A stretch of DNA of 32,292 nucleotides from contig WELB01000390.1 of the NCBI GenBank assembly GCA_009602725.1, forward strand, positions 27,980-60,271, in the 5' to 3' direction. Below are positions 31,243 through 32,292 of this stretch, one piece after another. The first letter of the stretch is position 1; each line of letters opens with the position of its first letter. Origin of the DNA: Spirogloea muscicola. Taxonomy: Eukaryota > Streptophyta > Zygnematophyceae > Spirogloeales > Spirogloeaceae. The position numbers were made by a program, and so were the translations under genes. The notes beneath the pieces are model-generated. The model was not told the origin of the DNA. It searched no databases and worked only from the letters and a program-made list of their open reading frames with translations.

Positions 31243-32180
31243 CACGGGACCGGAAGCTTTACCTAAAAAAGGCGGCCAGCCCAAACAAAGTAGCTCTTCC
31301 TGCCGATGGCTGTGAGAGGCCAGCCCACAAAGATTGGTCAAGAGGGAAATACGGACAGTTGTCCAGGCGCCGCATATCAGCAAGTGGCTACGGCGAATGC
31401 TGCCCGGTGATCCACTGCCTATCAGCCCCCAAAGATGATGAACTCTTCCGTACGGCTATCCATCGCCTGGGTCTCCCCCCGCCGTCTGCTTGGCGTGCTG
31501 CAGTGTGAGTGCGGGGAGCGGTCGCCGGACCCGGCGGAGCTGGCGGCGCATATCCTCCGCTACGCCACTGGAGGCGAAAGTACAGCTGCTCACGACCTCC
31601 TCCGCGATGCAATGTTTGGCATCGTCCAGGAGGCCGGATACACGGTGGCAATGGAGAATACTTCGGTCATGCCATTCCTGCAGAGGGCCGACGGACTTCA
31701 CACGCGCCGCGTCGACCTGGTGGCGTCCACGCCGGGCGGCGGCGCGCGCATCATTGCGGATGTGGTCACCACTGATGTGGTCGACCGCTCCAACCCGGGC
31801 TCTCTGCCTTGCGGGCTGGCCACGCTGCGGCGAAGGCCGCTCACAGCAAGGCGGCCAAACACGCCGACCACCCGGCTGGAGATGAGTTCGTTTCCCTGGA
31901 CGTGCACGGGGCTCTCGGGACCCAGTGGCTCGACCTGCTGGCCAGGCTCGCACGGCGCGCTGTGTCCCGCAGGCGCTGTGAGCCGGCTGACTTTGACGCC
32001 GCTAGCTCGTGGGCTCAAGTCTATCGTATGAGATTGTCTGCATCCCTTCAGCGGTCCATGGCCCACGCTCTGCACCTGCGTGCTGGCCGTGCTCTTGCTG
32101 CGGCCTCCGGCTTTCGTCAGGGGGATGGTTTTCCGGCAGCTAGTCTGTCAGATCTGAGGCTCCTCACTCGTAACTACTGA
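31243..32180 (+). mobile_element. 5'-truncated retroelement: Cys-His motif, endonuclease-like and family C-terminal domain
   Basis: Starts at GGGACCGGAAGCTTTACC, which matches 11917 downward on the minus strand. It then reads AIHRLGLPPPSAW, the Cys-His region CECGERSPDPAELAAHILRY (final Cys replaced by Tyr), HDLLRDAMFGIVQEAGYTVA, TRRVDLVASTPGGGARIIAD and VVTTDVVDRSNPG. A frameshift near 31805 leads to AKHADHPAGDEF, LDVHGALGTQWLDLLARLAR, QVYRMRLSASLQRSMAHALH, RAGRALAAASGF, SLSDLRLLTRNY and a stop at 32178-32180. It is the longest copy of this family here and shows that the repeated domain follows an R2-like Cys-His/endonuclease region. Its tail probably runs past the window end. Confidence 0.8.
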
Positions 32181-32292
32181 GTGATCCATCCTCCCCCTGT
32201 TCTGACATAGCATCTCAGGCCCCTTTGTACTTTGACTACTTCCTAACGGTTTTTCCTTGCTGCTCACCGCGCAATAGTACTTGAGGTCGTGG

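Larger units (their letters stand above)
29012..31243 (-). pseudogene. Glyoxal-oxidase-like pseudogene, paralogue of the oxidase half of the fusion
   Basis: Minus-strand blocks match fusion exons 9-12: about 31243-31050 (NSYGACGHTTPDGHILLAGG), 30858-30613 (SSAQRLPNGNVLFVGGQG), 30464-30122 (FMLPLDAATNYSTTIMVSGG and PGPRTMFNTILL), and 29931-29012 (STIARPFQASATL, DPGVSTHGLKMGQG, PPGYYLLFVL, IVPSICRWVQLGG). Damage: the second block is 246 nt against 247 in the intact copy, with a frameshift near 30675; the last block holds a 343-bp TIR element at 29414-29756, two in-frame stops near 29356-29361 and another frameshift near 29085. At about 31243 homology ends exactly where a retroelement fragment begins. 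The counterpart of the oxidase N-terminus encoded in fusion exon 8 is not in the window. It lies tail-to-tail with the HIPL gene. Confidence 0.82.

Overview
The window is nuclear DNA of a eukaryote, most likely a green alga (Chlorophyta). Genes are cut by many short GT-AG introns. The first gene is a plant-type nuclear-encoded complex I subunit. The two large genes encode secreted proteins of the plant HIPL (hedgehog-interacting-protein-like) type with long Ser/Pro-rich linkers of the kind seen in algal wall proteins. TGTAA, the usual chlorophyte poly(A) signal, occurs after some of them. The species cannot be named from the sequence.

Layout. 1-76 is pure A. 78-1826 (+) is the mitochondrial complex I 23-kDa (TYKY) subunit in seven inferred exons, with its 5' end missing. 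2556-8175 (-) is a 12-exon gene whose exons sum to exactly 1,276 codons. It encodes signal peptide, folate-receptor-like Cys-rich domain, glucose/sorbosone dehydrogenase (GSDH), Pro-rich linker and a glyoxal/galactose-oxidase-like domain with DUF1929. A (CT)n microsatellite lies upstream of its start. From about 9.2 to 18 kb, and again from 21.7 to 24.6 kb, the DNA is a graveyard of truncated retroelement 3' ends, on both strands, mixed with a dispersed hairpin module. A separate, degenerate non-LTR reverse-transcriptase element occupies about 18999-21655 (-).

24789-28153 (+) is a second HIPL/GSDH gene (8 exons, 790 aa). Its internal exons 3-7 have the same lengths as those of the first copy, but it stops inside its Pro-rich tract. 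The matching oxidase half lies just downstream in the opposite orientation (29012-31243, -). It is a pseudogene with frameshifts, stop codons, a 343-bp TIR/TA element inserted in its last exon, and a retroelement fragment cutting off its 5' end at about 31243.

How it fits together. The two HIPL/oxidase loci look like a duplicated ancestral fusion gene. In the second copy the oxidase half was inverted relative to the dehydrogenase half and then decayed. In both copies the oxidase domain appears to lack key radical-copper ligands, so even in the intact fusion it may be a non-catalytic domain carried on an extracellular PQQ-dehydrogenase-like protein. Exon coordinates come from manual reading of splice sites, phase and comparison of the two copies; no search or alignment program was run.
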